64,000 bases of DNA from Sphingobacterium prati (GCF_013167215.1 NZ_JABJWY010000034.1:248001-312000), one strand, 5' to 3'; shown: positions 54,223 through 63,771, numbered from the stretch's first letter. Made by a program: numbers and translations. Notes: generated by a model from the letters alone, not told the origin.

Positions 54223-55159
54223 TCGGAGAACCTTTATCAAGCAAGCCGGTGGATTTTCCGCTGCACTTGCTTTGGGTTCATTACCTTTTCAGGCGGCGGC
54301 AGAAAGTAAAAAGATCAAATTGACCATTTTACATACGAACGACGTGCATAGCCGCATTGAACCCTTTCCAATGGACGGTGGTAAGTACCAGGGACTGGGA
54401 GGCGTGGCTCGCCGCAGCACATTGATCAATAAAATCCGCAAGGAAGAAAAGAACCTTCTGTTGCTGGATGCCGGCGATATGTTCCAGGGAACACCATATT
54501 TTAACCTTTTTGGAGGTAAATTGGAATTGGACCTCATGACGAAATTGGGATATGATGCCGGGACTTTTGGTAATCACGAGTTTGACAATGGTCTGGACGG
54601 GCTCGTAAAATATCTGGATCACGCCAAATTCCCTTTTCTGACCGCCAACTACGATTTTAAAGGCACAGTGCTCGAAGGAAGGACACAAGATTATACCATT
54701 TTCCATAAAGGCGGTATTAAAATAGGTGTATTTGGACTTGGTGTTGATATCGAAGGTCTGGTAGATCCCAATAATTATAAGGGTATGAGCTATCTGGATC
54801 CAATCGAAATCGCGAATAAAATTGTTAAAATCCTAAAGGAAAAACATAAGTGCGATCTTATTATCTGTCTTTCACACCTTGGATATCAATATGAGAATGA
54901 TAAGGTTTCAGATCTGGCACTTGCATCCAAAACATCAGATATTGATTTGATCATCGGTGGTCACACACATACTTTTTTAAACGAGCCGACCTTGGTCACA
55001 AATTTAAAAGGAGCGCAGACAGTGATTAACCAAGTAGGCTTTGCAGGTATTAACCTCGGTCGAATTGATTTCATTATGGAACCCGGTTCAGGTAAAAAAC
55101 AGCTGATATCAAGTACCTATCAGGTTAACCCGTCAATCGAAGAGTCACTGTTGGCATAA
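54200..55159 (+). CDS. 5'-nucleotidase/metallophosphatase domain protein with Tat signal
   Basis: This 319-residue protein is the catalytic N-terminal domain of a UshA-like 5'-nucleotidase. The dimetal motifs are present in order: L-H-T-N-D-V-H-S-R, L-D-A-G-D-M-F-Q-G, G-N-H-E-F-D, L-S-H-L-G, and G-G-H-T-H-T. N-terminal N-R-R-T-F-I-K-Q-A-G is a twin-arginine-type signal. The substrate-binding domain is supplied by the preceding overlapping gene, so domain order at the DNA level is reversed compared with single-chain UshA. It probably cleaves nucleotides in the periplasm to release phosphate and nucleoside. Confidence 0.92.
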   Translation: MEELKSINRRTFIKQAGGFSAALALGSLPFQAAAESKKIKLTILHTNDVHSRIEPFPMDGGKYQGLGGVARRSTLINKIRKEEKNLLLLDAGDMFQGTPYFNLFGGKLELDLMTKLGYDAGTFGNHEFDNGLDGLVKYLDHAKFPFLTANYDFKGTVLEGRTQDYTIFHKGGIKIGVFGLGVDIEGLVDPNNYKGMSYLDPIEIANKIVKILKEKHKCDLIICLSHLGYQYENDKVSDLALASKTSDIDLIIGGHTHTFLNEPTLVTNLKGAQTVINQVGFAGINLGRIDFIMEPGSGKKQLISSTYQVNPSIEESLLA

Positions 55160-55180
55160 ACGTTATCAATTTATAATAGA

Positions 55181-55215
55181 TGCCAAATTGACCAATATCA
55201 ATTTGGCATTTTTTT
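55181..55215 (+). terminator. Terminator after the split nucleotidase genes
   Basis: TGCCAAATTGA (55181-55191) pairs with TCAATTTGGCA (55198-55208) around a 6-base loop, then a T-run of at least seven. Confidence 0.9.
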
Positions 55216-55319
55216 ATCAAAATGAGTTATAGCTTTTATAAGCACGGGCTGCCCCTTTTATCGGAATGACAACAAAAAGCTTATAAAAATCAACACCGTC
55301 TAAAAAGCAAATTATTTGC

Positions 55320-56534
55320 ATGAAAAAAATTATATCCATATACCTAGATTCTTTTAAAGGCCTTTCGCAGGCAGCCTGGCTTTTGGCCATTGTTATGTTG
55401 ATCAATAGAATGGGTAGTATGGTCATCCCCTTCCTGGGACTTTATATGACACAGGTACTTCATTTCGATATTAAGCAAGTCGGAATTGTCCTGATGAGCT
55501 ACGGTATAGGCTCTGTATGCGGCTCCTATATCGGCGGATGGCTAACAGATCGGATCGGCAGTTTTAAGGTGCAATTCGGGAGCCTGGTATTGGCTTCCCC
55601 CTTATTTCTATTAATCCCCTATTTTAAAGAAGTTCAATCGCTGTCCATCATGATCTTTACGCTAAGTCTAATTTTTGACGCATTTAGACCAGCGAATTCC
55701 GTTTCAGTGGCCAGCTATGCGAAGCCTGAAAATATAACCCGTGCCTTTTCACTAAACAGACTCGCTATCAACCTGGGCTTTTCAATTGGCCCTGCCGTTG
55801 CCGGTTTTCTCGCCACAATTTCGTTTAACTGGATTTTCTATGGAAACTCCTTTGCCGTGCTATGTGCAGCAGTAATTTTCTTCATCTTTTTTAACAAAAG
55901 ACAAAAAAGAACGGATGTTAAAGCAAAAAAAGACGTATTGCTGCACAGCGAGATGGCAAACCTAAGCCGCAACCCCTACACAGATGTTCCCTTTGTGTTA
56001 TTTAATATCTTCTGCTGTATTTTTTCATTTTGCTTTTTCCAGTTAATTACAACCTTGCCAATATTCTATCGCGAAGTACATCACTTGGATGACCATCAGA
56101 TCGGATTCCTATTGGGCTGGAGTGGTTTTGTGATTGTTTTACTGGAGATGTTTGTTGTTCATGTCGCCGAAAAGAGGTTTTCACTGATCAGCACCTTGGT
56201 ATTTGGTACATTTCTGTGTGCCAGTTCATATGCCATGCTGAATTATATGGGCGGACTTGGCTGGTTATATTTCACCTTCTTTATTTTTGGCCTCGGTGAG
56301 ATGCTGACATTGCCATTTATGGCTACTGTATCCGTTAACCGCTCTACCCCAAAAACACAAGGTGCATATATGGGTTTCAATTCCCTGGCATTCTCCGCAG
56401 CAAATATTTTTTCGCCACTGCTTGGGACTTCCATTGTTGACTCCTTCGGTTTCACCACACTTTGGTGGGCAACAGCACTAACATTATCCTTCACGGGACT
56501 TGGTTTTTACCTTGTGCTGAAGTGGATGCGATAA
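55320..56534 (+). CDS. MFS transporter
   Basis: This 404-residue protein has about twelve hydrophobic helices. The N terminus reads M-L-I-N-R-M-G-S-M-V-I-P-F-L-G-L-Y-M-T-Q, the motif-A loop is G-W-L-T-D-R-I-G, and the conserved segment S-L-N-R-L-A-I-N-L-G-F-S-I-G-P-A follows, as in the YfcJ/MdtH-like branch of multidrug-type MFS. The substrate is not predictable. It follows a strong terminator, so it has its own promoter, and it converges on the M13 peptidase gene. Confidence 0.88.
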   Translation: MKKIISIYLDSFKGLSQAAWLLAIVMLINRMGSMVIPFLGLYMTQVLHFDIKQVGIVLMSYGIGSVCGSYIGGWLTDRIGSFKVQFGSLVLASPLFLLIPYFKEVQSLSIMIFTLSLIFDAFRPANSVSVASYAKPENITRAFSLNRLAINLGFSIGPAVAGFLATISFNWIFYGNSFAVLCAAVIFFIFFNKRQKRTDVKAKKDVLLHSEMANLSRNPYTDVPFVLFNIFCCIFSFCFFQLITTLPIFYREVHHLDDHQIGFLLGWSGFVIVLLEMFVVHVAEKRFSLISTLVFGTFLCASSYAMLNYMGGLGWLYFTFFIFGLGEMLTLPFMATVSVNRSTPKTQGAYMGFNSLAFSAANIFSPLLGTSIVDSFGFTTLWWATALTLSFTGLGFYLVLKWMR

Positions 56535-56540
56535 ATAGCA

Positions 56541-56571
56541 AAGGGGACATTTCAAAATGAAATGTCCCCTT
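56541..56571. terminator. Bidirectional terminator between the MFS and M13 genes
   Basis: AAGGGGACATTTCA (56541-56554) pairs perfectly with TGAAATGTCCCCTT (56558-56571) around AAA. It lies between converging genes. Confidence 0.88.
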
Positions 56572-56599
56572 CTGTATTCAATAAAAATCAATATATTTT

Positions 56600-58603
56600 C
56601 TACCAGATTTTAATACGTTTGTCCATAGGAACAAACATATTATCGCCATTTTTCGTTTCCCAGGCATCATGGAACGCATCTAAATTGATAATCGGCGCGA
56701 AAGCACGATACTGCGCGGGAGAATGTGGATCTGTTTTCACCTGATTTACTACAAACTCATCCGTTGTTTTCGTTCTCCAAATAGTTGCCCAAGAAAGGAA
56801 AAAACGTTGGTTTTGGGTATATCCATCGATCAAACCAGGATTTCCTTTATCTTTTAAATAAAGCTGCAAAGCATCAAAGGCAACAGAAGAACCACCCAAA
56901 TCACCAATATTTTCGCCTAAAGTAAAACGGCCATTCACAAAAACTCCAGGAACTGGTTCATAAGCTTCAAATTGTTTCACCAGGGCGTCTGCTGCAGCTT
57001 CAAATTTAGCCTTGTCACCATCGGTCCACCAGTTATTCAAGTTTCCATTTCCGTCGTACTTGGCTCCTTGGTCGTCGAAACCATGCGATAGCTCATGTCC
57101 TATAACGGCACCAATACCGCCAAAATTTACAGCTGCATCCGCTTTGTAATCATAGAATGGAGGTTGAAGGATAGCCGATGGAAATACGATTTCATTAAAC
57201 AAAGGGCTGTAATAGGCATTGACAGTCTGCGGCGTCATTCCCCATTCGGATTTGTCGACCGGTTTGCCTTGCTTTGCTAAGTTTTCATAAAAAGACCACT
57301 TGCTGGATGATAAGACATTGTCGTAAAGCGAAGTACTAACATCAAGTTTGCTATAATCTTTCCATTTATCCGGATAACCGATCTTCACTTTAAACTTCGA
57401 CAGCTTTTCAAGCGCCTTAACTTTTGTGTCTGCGGACATCCATGTTAAACCATTGATATGTTGCCCAAATGCTTTTACAAGATAACTGACTAACTCTTCC
57501 GCATCAGCTTTCGCTTGCGGTGGAAAATTCTCCTTTACATAGAGCTTTCCTAAGAGTTCTCCTGCAATGGAATTCACAAACTCGACTCCCCGTTTATCCA
57601 ATGCACGTTGCTCTTTCTGCCCTTTCAGCTTACGGCCCCAAAAATCAAAAGATAAATCATTTAATTCCTGTGTTGTATAAGACGCTGCTGTATTTAACAC
57701 ATGAAATGTCAAAATATCCTTAATAACAGGAAGGTTTTCTGGATTGAAGATTTTATCTAAATTTTCATAATATTTTAGCTCTGGAACAATAACAGTATCC
57801 GCTTTAAATCCAACATCGCTTAGATATTTAGCAATATCGACATTTTTTACCATCTTTTTCAGATCGGCAACCGCTATAGGATTGTAACGGCCATTAGCAT
57901 CACGTGACTGCTCAACAGTTTTTAGATTAGCGGCCAGCTCTTTTTCAAAAGCGACAATTTTAGGTCCTTTAAAATCTCTCGTGCGTTGACCTGACTTGGC
58001 ATAAAGTGCCGAAATATAATTTGAATAATCTTTTAATGTTTCCTCATTTTTTTGATCCTTTACCTGGTAATAGGAACGGCCTAAACCTAGACTTCCACCA
58101 CCCAAATAAACGGTATTGACAGTAGAATTTTTGAGGTGAGCATAGACATATCCGCCAAAAAATGGATTACCTCCTATGGGTGCAACTTCTACCAGATATT
58201 TATAAAGGTCATCAAAATTCCTTATTGCATTGATTTTAGTCAGATATGGCTGAACAGGTTCCAAACCAAGTTTATCGCGTGTCTTCATGTCTACAAAAGA
58301 CCTGTACAGATCCCCGATCTTCTGGTTATCTGTGCCTTTTGCAAACTGCCCCGACAATGATTCCTGCAAAACTTTCAGCGTGGCAACATCTGTATTCTCA
58401 CGTAATTCATCAAAAGATCCCCAGCGCGCTTTATCGGATGGTATCTTAACGGTCTTCATCCACTGACCATTTACAAAATTGTAGAAATCATCCTGCGGAC
58501 GAACGGTTTTATCCATGTAGTCTACATTGATCGCATTATTTTGGGCATAACCGGCCAAAGAACCGCATGCCAGTAAAGCTGCTAACAGTATATTTCTCTT
58601 CAT
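56600..58603 (-). CDS. Secreted M13-family metallopeptidase (PepO/neprilysin-like)
   Basis: This 667-residue zinc endopeptidase, probably periplasmic or secreted, cuts small peptides. The ATG at 58603 gives a signal peptide (about 1-21, ending L-A-G-Y-A-Q); a start 24 codons upstream adds a non-signal extension and is rejected. The zinc motif H-E-L-S-H is near residue 500 (V-I-G-H-E-L-S-H-G-F-D-D-Q-G), and E-N-I-G-D-L-G-G supplies the third ligand and the family Asp. The C terminus ends R-I-K-I-W rather than the usual C-R-V-W. A -7-like TAAGTTTG lies upstream at 58640-58633. Confidence 0.93.
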   Translation of the reverse strand: MKRNILLAALLACGSLAGYAQNNAINVDYMDKTVRPQDDFYNFVNGQWMKTVKIPSDKARWGSFDELRENTDVATLKVLQESLSGQFAKGTDNQKIGDLYRSFVDMKTRDKLGLEPVQPYLTKINAIRNFDDLYKYLVEVAPIGGNPFFGGYVYAHLKNSTVNTVYLGGGSLGLGRSYYQVKDQKNEETLKDYSNYISALYAKSGQRTRDFKGPKIVAFEKELAANLKTVEQSRDANGRYNPIAVADLKKMVKNVDIAKYLSDVGFKADTVIVPELKYYENLDKIFNPENLPVIKDILTFHVLNTAASYTTQELNDLSFDFWGRKLKGQKEQRALDKRGVEFVNSIAGELLGKLYVKENFPPQAKADAEELVSYLVKAFGQHINGLTWMSADTKVKALEKLSKFKVKIGYPDKWKDYSKLDVSTSLYDNVLSSSKWSFYENLAKQGKPVDKSEWGMTPQTVNAYYSPLFNEIVFPSAILQPPFYDYKADAAVNFGGIGAVIGHELSHGFDDQGAKYDGNGNLNNWWTDGDKAKFEAAADALVKQFEAYEPVPGVFVNGRFTLGENIGDLGGSSVAFDALQLYLKDKGNPGLIDGYTQNQRFFLSWATIWRTKTTDEFVVNQVKTDPHSPAQYRAFAPIINLDAFHDAWETKNGDNMFVPMDKRIKIW

Positions 58604-58709
58604 ATGATATTTTAGTTTGTTATCTATCCACACAAACTTAAGAAAAGTTTTGCTATTGTTCGTAACACAGAACATAGTTTTGCGGACAACTAAAATAATA
58701 TCTATTACA

Positions 58710-58919
58710 TTATGTCTGCGTCTTGCTTCCCGTTGATTTACGGAGAAGAAGAAAGAAGATAATCAGAAACAGCGCCACACCGCCCAGCCAGATCCATGGA
58801 TTGGCATACCATAAGGTGCCGTTTGCCTCTCTGAGCTTTTGATTTTCCTCAATTGGCACGTCCGCATATAACGCAACAAAGAAAGAGAGCAGACAAAATA
58901 GTACAGACATTCTTTTCAT
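58710..58919 (-). CDS. Small signal-bearing, single-anchor membrane protein
   Basis: This 69-residue protein has a signal-like N terminus (about 1-19, ending V-A-L-Y-A), a short linker, then one hydrophobic helix (W-I-W-L-G-G-V-A-L-F-L-I-I-F-F-L-L-L) and a basic tail. I do not recognise a family. It is short but has a normal start and a composition like its neighbours, so it is probably real. It follows metA's neighbourhood without clear operon structure. Confidence 0.55.
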   Translation of the reverse strand: MKRMSVLFCLLSFFVALYADVPIEENQKLREANGTLWYANPWIWLGGVALFLIIFFLLLRKSTGSKTQT

Positions 58920-58986
58920 ACGACCTACTTTATATAGATAGAATGCTCCGTCGACCTTTTTTGTTTGCTTAGGATAAAATTTGTGT

Positions 58987-59931
58987 TCAGTCCTTCTGCC
59001 TGATTTCTCCCAGGTGAACGACGTCTTTTAAATCAAAAGGGGTCTCTTGGTAGACAAAATAGTTAAGCCAATTATTGAATAATAGGTTCGCATGACTCGT
59101 CCATCGTACCAAAGGTTGATTGTCAGGATTGTCATCACGATAATAGTTCGCTGGCATACGTATGGTCAGGCCTTTTTCTAAATCTCTTTTATATTCTTCA
59201 TCCAATGTAAAAGGTGCGTACTCGGAATGACCGGTCAGATAAAACTCACGTCCGCCACGGGAAGATGCAATTGCAATGCCAGCTTCTGGAGATTCAGAAA
59301 GAATTTCTACACCGTTTTTAGCAAGCAAATCTTCTTTCTCAATAGTGGTATGCCGGCTATGCGGAATAAAAAATTCATCGTCAAATCCACGGAATAATGG
59401 ATGTCTTTTGTCGAGCGCCGTATGTTTGAATACGCCAAAAAGCTTTTCTTCCAAAGGTTTTTTCTCAACCTCATAGAAATGGTATAACGCAGCCTGTGAA
59501 GCCCAACAGATATATAAGCTCGACGTTACGTGTGTTCTTGCCCAGTCAAAGATTGTTTGAATTTCATTCCAATAGGTAACCTCCTCAAATCGAACCATCT
59601 CCACAGGCGCTCCCGTGATGATCATACCGTCGTAAAAGTTTTCCTTCACTTCACTGAGGCTTTTATAAAACATCTCTAGGTGTTCCTCAGGGGTGTTTTT
59701 AGACACATGGGTTTCCAATCGAAGAAACTCCATCTCAACCTGTAAAGGATTATTGGAAAGTAAGCGAATAAAATCGGTCTCTGTAGTAATTTTAAGCGGC
59801 ATCAGATTAAGAACCAATACACGTAATGGTCTAATATCCTGTTCGTTCGCCCTCAAATCACTCATGACAAAGATATTCTCCTTTTTTAAAAGTTCTATCG
59901 CAGGAAGGTTATTAGGAAGTTTGACTGGCAT
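58987..59931 (-). CDS. metA: Homoserine O-acetyltransferase (MetA type)
   Basis: This cytoplasmic enzyme acylates L-homoserine at the start of methionine synthesis. The 314-residue protein starts M-P-V-K-L-P-N-N-L-P-A, the usual MetA start, behind an AAGGAG Shine-Dalgarno site at about 10 bases; a start seven codons upstream would bury that site. The catalytic Cys is at 142 (Y-I-C-W-A-S-Q-A-A) and the His/Glu pair is in T-G-H-S-E-Y. Residue 111 is Glu in T-G-A-P-V-E, the form known to select acetyl-CoA; succinyl-using MetA has Gly. So the family name homoserine succinyltransferase is probably wrong here. Confidence 0.93.
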   Translation of the reverse strand: MPVKLPNNLPAIELLKKENIFVMSDLRANEQDIRPLRVLVLNLMPLKITTETDFIRLLSNNPLQVEMEFLRLETHVSKNTPEEHLEMFYKSLSEVKENFYDGMIITGAPVEMVRFEEVTYWNEIQTIFDWARTHVTSSLYICWASQAALYHFYEVEKKPLEEKLFGVFKHTALDKRHPLFRGFDDEFFIPHSRHTTIEKEDLLAKNGVEILSESPEAGIAIASSRGGREFYLTGHSEYAPFTLDEEYKRDLEKGLTIRMPANYYRDDNPDNQPLVRWTSHANLLFNNWLNYFVYQETPFDLKDVVHLGEIRQKD

Positions 59932-59960
59932 ATATAATTTCTCCTTATACAATTAGCATG

Positions 59961-59968
59961 CAAAATTA
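59961..59968 (-). promoter_or_regulatory. Candidate -7 box for metA
   Basis: On the minus strand TAATTTTG fits TAnnTTTG 30 bases before the metA start. No clear -33 is seen. The leader is too short for a SAM riboswitch, and none is visible. Confidence 0.4.
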
Positions 59969-60046
59969 GCAAGAAAATGGCAGAATATTAAATGAATCCG
60001 CAAATTTAAGTTTGCAACGAATGAGCAGATTCAATTACCTTCCAGT

Positions 60047-60583
60047 TTATTCTTCACTTAATTGTTTTAAGGCCTTTTTAAACTTCACTGATTCGAAGTT
60101 CATTCCACCAACATGCTTATTGACCAATTTGCCCGCTTTATCCAGGATAATGGTGGTCGGTATACTTGTCGTACTCCATTCTTTTGGCAATGCTGAATTC
60201 AGTCGATAGACCGGAAGACTATACTTACGCTTTTTTAGAAACTTCGCTGAAGATTTCAGTTTCCCATCAACGTCCACGGACAGAAAAACAATCTGGCTAT
60301 TTCCCTGAAAATCCTTATACAGCTTGTCCAGAGAAGGCATTTCCGCCAGACAGGGTGAACACCATGTCGCCCAAAGATTGATCAGGACAACCTTACCTTT
60401 GAGCTGATTTAACGAAACAACATTTCCTTTGCTGTCTTTAAAGCTAACCTCGTCATTCTTGTTTAACACGACTATCTTTTCCTTCTGTTCTCCGGGATCT
60501 GCATAACTGAATGATTTATGGACAAATAGTATAGAAAGCAGTAAGCTAGCGGCAATCAATCTGAATGTATTTTTTATTTCCAT
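60047..60583 (-). CDS. TlpA/ResA-like periplasmic thioredoxin
   Basis: This 178-residue thiol-disulfide protein has a signal sequence (about 1-28, ending F-S-Y-A). The active site W-C-S-P-C is at 74-78 after L-I-N-L-W-A-T. The cis-Pro region S-T-T-S-I-P-T-T is near residue 140. C-x-P-C with Ser suits a reductive role in cytochrome c or cysteine maturation, or in handling exported disulfides. It is 115 bp upstream of metA on the same strand and probably a separate unit. Confidence 0.9.
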   Translation of the reverse strand: MEIKNTFRLIAASLLLSILFVHKSFSYADPGEQKEKIVVLNKNDEVSFKDSKGNVVSLNQLKGKVVLINLWATWCSPCLAEMPSLDKLYKDFQGNSQIVFLSVDVDGKLKSSAKFLKKRKYSLPVYRLNSALPKEWSTTSIPTTIILDKAGKLVNKHVGGMNFESVKFKKALKQLSEE

Positions 60584-60966
60584 CTTGTTTTCTCCAATAA
60601 AAGAACATTAACTTAAACGTCTAATCTAGCAAATGATTGTACCTTTCCGTACAAAACAAACTAAAATCAACGTTCTCCAACACATTAATCCAACACCCTC
60701 TCCAGTTGATCTCCCACCAATTTTATCGTTCTACGGATATCAACCAGTTTAAAACCAACTGATTAAAAGAATTAAACCTTGAAACCATCAAACATAACAA
60801 GCTAATAAACAGAAACTTAATCGAAATAAAACGTAGATGCAATTTATTCCTGATCCGAACGGTTGCTTTTGCAAAGTTCAACAACTGAAAGAAATGATTG
60901 GTCTAAAAGTTATTACAAACAAATTTACGATTTACTTATTATATAGTATATAATAAGTAAATCAAT
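60584..60966. other. 383-bp gap upstream of acnA
   Basis: No gene is visible. The last 36 bases hold the inverted repeat at 60931-60961. The rest is AT-rich sequence with no further strong hairpin or promoter pair that I can support. Confidence 0.45.
60931..60961 (+). promoter_or_regulatory. 13-bp perfect inverted repeat directly before acnA
   Basis: TTTACTTATTATA (60931-60943) and TATAATAAGTAAA (60949-60961) are exact inverted copies around TAGTA, and the ATG follows six bases later. It could be an operator over the promoter or a leader hairpin that hides the ribosome entry site. Confidence 0.65.
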
Positions 60967-63735
60967 ATGAGCAAGGAAAAATCAATTCAGGAAATCGAAA
61001 TCGACGGAAGAACGTATCAGTATAGCTCCCTAAGGGATCTACCAGATGGCAATATTGAGCACCTCCCCTTCAGTATCCGAATTCTTCTGGAAAATGTATT
61101 ACGTAATCATGATGGATTTAGTATAACGGATGAACACGTCAGCACATTGATCGGCTGGTCGCCCCAACCCGTTGATAAAGATATTCCATTTAAGCCAGCA
61201 CGCATTCTGATGCAGGATTTTACTGGAGTTCCTGCTGTTGTGGACATGGCTTCCTTAAGGGCTGAATTTATTCGACATGGTAAGGATGGACAGAAAATCA
61301 ATCCGGCAATTCCGGTTGATCTGGTGATTGACCATTCTGTGCAGGTGGATTATTTCGGAACAGAATATTCCTACGACAAAAATGTCGCATTGGAATACGA
61401 GCGCAACCGGGAGCGTTATGAGCTTTTAAAATGGGCGCAAAAAGGTTTAAAAAATTTCACTGTCGTACCGCCGGGAATGGGAATCTGCCATCAGGTAAAC
61501 TTAGAATATCTTGCCAAGGGAGTTATCGCCCGTGATAATTGGCTTTTTCCGGACACCTTGGTGGGTACCGATTCGCATACGCCGATGGTGAATGGTATCG
61601 GCGTTTTAGGCTGGGGCGTTGGTGGCATTGAAGCTGAAGCCGCCATGCTGGGACAACCCATCTTCTTCACCTGTCCGGAAGTAATCGGGCTCAAACTTAC
61701 AGGCAAAATTCCCGATATCTGCACCGCAACTGATATGGTTCTTTCGATTACAAAAATCTTACGCGATAAAGGTGTTGTCGGAAAATTTGTCGAGGTCTTT
61801 GGAGAAGGATTGGATACACTATCAGTGACAGACCGCGCCACCATATCCAATATGTCACCCGAATTTGGCTGTACAGTCACCTATTTCCCAATAGATGACC
61901 GTACACTGGAATATATGCACAGTACCAATCGAACTGAACAGGAAATTAAAATTGTTGAACAATACTGTAAGCGCAATTTGCTCTGGCGCACGGGAAAGGA
62001 ACAGATCTCTTACTCTTCGGTAGTGGAATTTGACCTAAACACACTAGAACCAACGGTCTCAGGCCCCAAGCGCCCACAAGACAAAATTTTGGTCAAGGAT
62101 CTAAACAATAAGTTTTCACAGCTTTTAGATAGTGAACACCATAGGCAATATATCCCAATACCACAGCGTTCAGAATCAGCTTGGCTGGCAGACGGAGGGT
62201 CGGGTACCGAATTTACTTTTGGGAAAGTTCCGGTTGAACATGCTTCTCCTCATGAAGTTATTTCAGCGTCTATACATGCGGTACGCATCAAACACAATCA
62301 CAAGGAATATATCCTCAGCGACGGCAGTATTGCTATTGCTGCGATAACCAGTTGTACCAACACCTCTAATCCGACTGTGATGATCGGTGCGGGTCTATTG
62401 GCCAGAAATGCGATCGAACGCGGTTTGCGCACAAAATCCTGGGTGAAGACCTCACTAGCTCCGGGTTCAAAAGTAGTAACACAATACCTGGAAAGATCAG
62501 GTCTGAATGCTGACCTTGATGCACTAAGATTTCACACCGTAGGTTATGGTTGCACTTCCTGTATTGGAAACTCTGGACCACTCCCGCCCCAAATTGCCGA
62601 AGCAGTCGAGAAAGGAGAATTGATTGTTGCCTCGGTACTGTCAGGAAATAGAAACTTTGAAGCACGTGTCCATCCGCAGGTAAAAATGAACTTTTTGATG
62701 TCCCCAATGCTGGTTGTTGCCTATGCTCTGGTAGGTCGAGTGGATATCAATCTTATGGAAGAACCGTTGGACTATGATCCAAATGGCCAGCCGGTTTTTT
62801 TAAAAGATATTTGGCCAAGTCGCGAAGAAATCACCAAAACAGTTAACGAATGCGTCAAACAATCTGATTTTCAGGAAGTATATGACGTTATTTTCGACGG
62901 ATCTACAGACTGGCAAGATCTGGAAGTCAACCTTGACCAGAATTATCAATGGGACAATAACTCAACCTATATCAAAGAATCCCCATTTTTTGAAAACTTA
63001 CAGGCAGTTCCACAACCCATCGAGGACATCCAAAATGCCCGAGTATTGCTGTATTTAGGGGACTCTGTTACAACCGACCATATATCGCCGGCAGGTTCTT
63101 TTAAGGAAGATACCGCAGCCGGAAAATACCTAAAAGCCCATCAGGTAAATAGAGAAGATTTCAACTCTTATGGTTCTAGACGTGGTAATCATGAAGTGAT
63201 GATGCGTGGAACCTTTGCCAACGTGCGCATTAAAAACAAAATTACCGATCAGGAAGGCGGTTTCAGCCGGTATTTCCCAACAAATGAAGTAAAAACAGTC
63301 TATGATACAGCAATGGAATATCGAAAAACCAATACGTCGCTGATCGTTTTGGCTGGAAAAGAATACGGTTCAGGATCTTCCCGGGATTGGGCAGCCAAAG
63401 GCACTTTTCTCCTTGGTGTACGGGCGGTGATTGCCGAAAGCTTTGAACGTATACATCGAAGCAATCTCGTGGGTATGGGAGTCGCACCGCTTGTCTTTAT
63501 CAATGGAGAGAATGCCGAAAAGCTGGGACTTGACGGCACTGAAACCTATTCCATCACTGTCTTGGCGAATGAGCTAACACCGCATAAACTTTTAGATGTA
63601 AAAGCTATCCACGAAAATGGGAAAACAATCATGTTTCAGGTCAGAGCAAGACTGGATTCGGCTATCGAAATCGAATACTTTAAAAATGACGGTATTTTAC
63701 AGTATGTATTAAGGCAATATTTAAAAAACAATTAA
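60967..63735 (+). CDS. acnA: Aconitate hydratase A
   Basis: This TCA-cycle enzyme interconverts citrate and isocitrate through cis-aconitate using a [4Fe-4S] cluster. The 922-residue protein has the order of AcnA/IRP-type aconitases: domains 1-3 in about the first 620 residues and the swivel domain at the end. Cluster ligands appear as I-T-S-C-T-N-T-S-N-P and G-Y-G-C-T-S-C-I-G-N-S-G-P. Other motifs are G-T-D-S-H-T-P-M-V-N-G, R-G-N-H-E-V-M-M-R-G-T-F-A-N-V-R and G-S-S-R-D-W-A-A-K-G-T. It stands alone, preceded by the inverted repeat. Confidence 0.96.
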   Translation: MSKEKSIQEIEIDGRTYQYSSLRDLPDGNIEHLPFSIRILLENVLRNHDGFSITDEHVSTLIGWSPQPVDKDIPFKPARILMQDFTGVPAVVDMASLRAEFIRHGKDGQKINPAIPVDLVIDHSVQVDYFGTEYSYDKNVALEYERNRERYELLKWAQKGLKNFTVVPPGMGICHQVNLEYLAKGVIARDNWLFPDTLVGTDSHTPMVNGIGVLGWGVGGIEAEAAMLGQPIFFTCPEVIGLKLTGKIPDICTATDMVLSITKILRDKGVVGKFVEVFGEGLDTLSVTDRATISNMSPEFGCTVTYFPIDDRTLEYMHSTNRTEQEIKIVEQYCKRNLLWRTGKEQISYSSVVEFDLNTLEPTVSGPKRPQDKILVKDLNNKFSQLLDSEHHRQYIPIPQRSESAWLADGGSGTEFTFGKVPVEHASPHEVISASIHAVRIKHNHKEYILSDGSIAIAAITSCTNTSNPTVMIGAGLLARNAIERGLRTKSWVKTSLAPGSKVVTQYLERSGLNADLDALRFHTVGYGCTSCIGNSGPLPPQIAEAVEKGELIVASVLSGNRNFEARVHPQVKMNFLMSPMLVVAYALVGRVDINLMEEPLDYDPNGQPVFLKDIWPSREEITKTVNECVKQSDFQEVYDVIFDGSTDWQDLEVNLDQNYQWDNNSTYIKESPFFENLQAVPQPIEDIQNARVLLYLGDSVTTDHISPAGSFKEDTAAGKYLKAHQVNREDFNSYGSRRGNHEVMMRGTFANVRIKNKITDQEGGFSRYFPTNEVKTVYDTAMEYRKTNTSLIVLAGKEYGSGSSRDWAAKGTFLLGVRAVIAESFERIHRSNLVGMGVAPLVFINGENAEKLGLDGTETYSITVLANELTPHKLLDVKAIHENGKTIMFQVRARLDSAIEIEYFKNDGILQYVLRQYLKNN

Positions 63736-63771
63736 TTTAATGCCTTATTAATCAACACCAAATTTGCAAAT

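Noticed and set aside
59932..60046. SAM riboswitch upstream of metA
   Set aside because: The leader is short and shows no SAM-II-like pseudoknot or other recognisable aptamer pairing.
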